Assembly (NCBI RefSeq): GCF_028993575.1
Contig: NZ_CP118615.1
Span: 558,001 to 622,000, forward strand
Source: Micromonospora cathayae
Lineage (GTDB): Bacteria; Actinomycetota; Actinomycetes; Mycobacteriales; Micromonosporaceae
Direction of reading: 5' to 3'
Length of the DNA stretch: 64,000 nucleotides
The position numbers were made by a program, and so were the translations under genes. The stretch's first letter is position 1. Every line of letters starts with the position of its first letter. This document shows positions 63,840-64,000 of this stretch, in pieces. The notes under the pieces are model-generated. The model was given only the letters and a program-made list of their open reading frames with translations. It did no database searches and was not told the DNA's origin.

Positions 63840-64000
63840 TCAGCGGAAGGCGCGGATCACCGCGAGGGTGGTGTGCACGTCGAACTGGTGGCCGTCGTCG
63901 CTGTCCCAACCACCGTCACTGCGCTGGGTGGCGGCGAGTCGACGGCGGGCGGCCACCAGCGTCCACTCCGCGGCCGGCAGACCCACCCGGCACAGCGTCG
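63840..64000 (-). CDS. C-terminus of a prenyltransferase/squalene-cyclase-repeat protein (partial)
   Basis: The last 53 codons are visible, ending at TGA (63840-63842): AAEWTLVAARRRLAATQRSDGGWDSDDGHQF and then DVHTTLAVIRAF. This Q-x3-G-G-W repeat is typical of (a/a)6-barrel terpene cyclases and prenyltransferase-like proteins. The 5' part lies outside the window, so enzyme class and activity cannot be judged. Confidence 0.75.
   Translation of the reverse strand, partial: TLCRVGLPAAEWTLVAARRRLAATQRSDGGWDSDDGHQFDVHTTLAVIRAFR

Noticed and set aside
62698..64000. Start of a secondary-metabolite cluster
   Set aside because: Only one O-methyltransferase and the end of a cyclase-repeat protein are visible; no synthase gene lies in the window, so a cluster cannot be claimed.

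Overview
The window is a chromosomal segment of a very GC-rich actinomycete, most likely a Micromonosporaceae species (Micromonospora or a close relative). The evidence is the base composition and codon bias, frequent GTG starts, and the gene order tRNA-Thr, tRNA-Met, rpmG, two MaoC-like dehydratases, tRNA-Trp, secE, nusG, rplK, rplA, which as I recall it matches the Mycobacterium tuberculosis neighbourhood. The genus is inferred; no 16S gene lies in the window.

1-15.2 kb is the housekeeping information-processing block, all on the minus strand and read right to left: tRNA-Thr, tRNA-Met, rpmG, hadA-like, hadB-like, tRNA-Trp, secE, nusG, rplK, rplA, a two-gene ABC exporter, rplJ, rplL, rpoB and a partial rpoC. 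Terminators follow nusG and rplL. A hairpin covers the rplJ ribosome-binding site, and rpoB has its own good promoter.

15.2-25.9 kb holds signalling and accessory genes. They are a GAF-GGDEF-EAL c-di-GMP protein preceded by a 44-residue secreted peptide gene and a five-unit 23-bp repeat array; an NmrA/HxlR divergent pair with two matching operators; several small membrane proteins; and a divergent unit (DivIVA-like pair against HTH regulator plus PP2C-like phosphatase) controlled from three copies of a CTAGGGGG-type operator.

25.9-32.0 kb is an integration hotspot at the 3' end of tRNA-Tyr. Three copies of the tRNA 3' half, each with its own terminator, delimit two nested or tandem degraded elements. 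The left one carries a decayed tyrosine integrase and a lower-GC, translationally coupled two-gene module: a HEPN-like protein plus an 871-residue protein that joins a BolA-like domain, a KGGVGR-type ParA-like ATPase and a second P-loop ATPase. This is the best candidate in the window for an undescribed conflict or defence system. The right one carries a frameshifted PLD-like gene and a large inverted repeat.

32.1-54.6 kb contains yajQ, GNAT, MFS and htpX genes and a dispersed complex I set. nuoB, C, H, I, J, K, L, M and N occur on one strand in canonical order, but blocks of unrelated genes separate B from C and H from I, and A, D, E, F and G are absent. The intervening genes include Uma2, TetR/CPBP, a glutathionyl-hydroquinone-reductase-like protein, an S8 protease, a glucose-dehydrogenase-like MDR enzyme, DUF2252 and a low-GC patch around 53.1-53.9 kb.

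54.7-64.0 kb has an ECF sigma factor with its membrane partner, an MFS transporter coupled to a sphingosine-phosphate-lyase-like PLP enzyme, an alkyltransferase-like protein, proB-proA, an O-methyltransferase, and the end of a prenyltransferase/squalene-cyclase-repeat protein. Coordinates, motifs and repeats were read by eye; no alignments or database searches were run.
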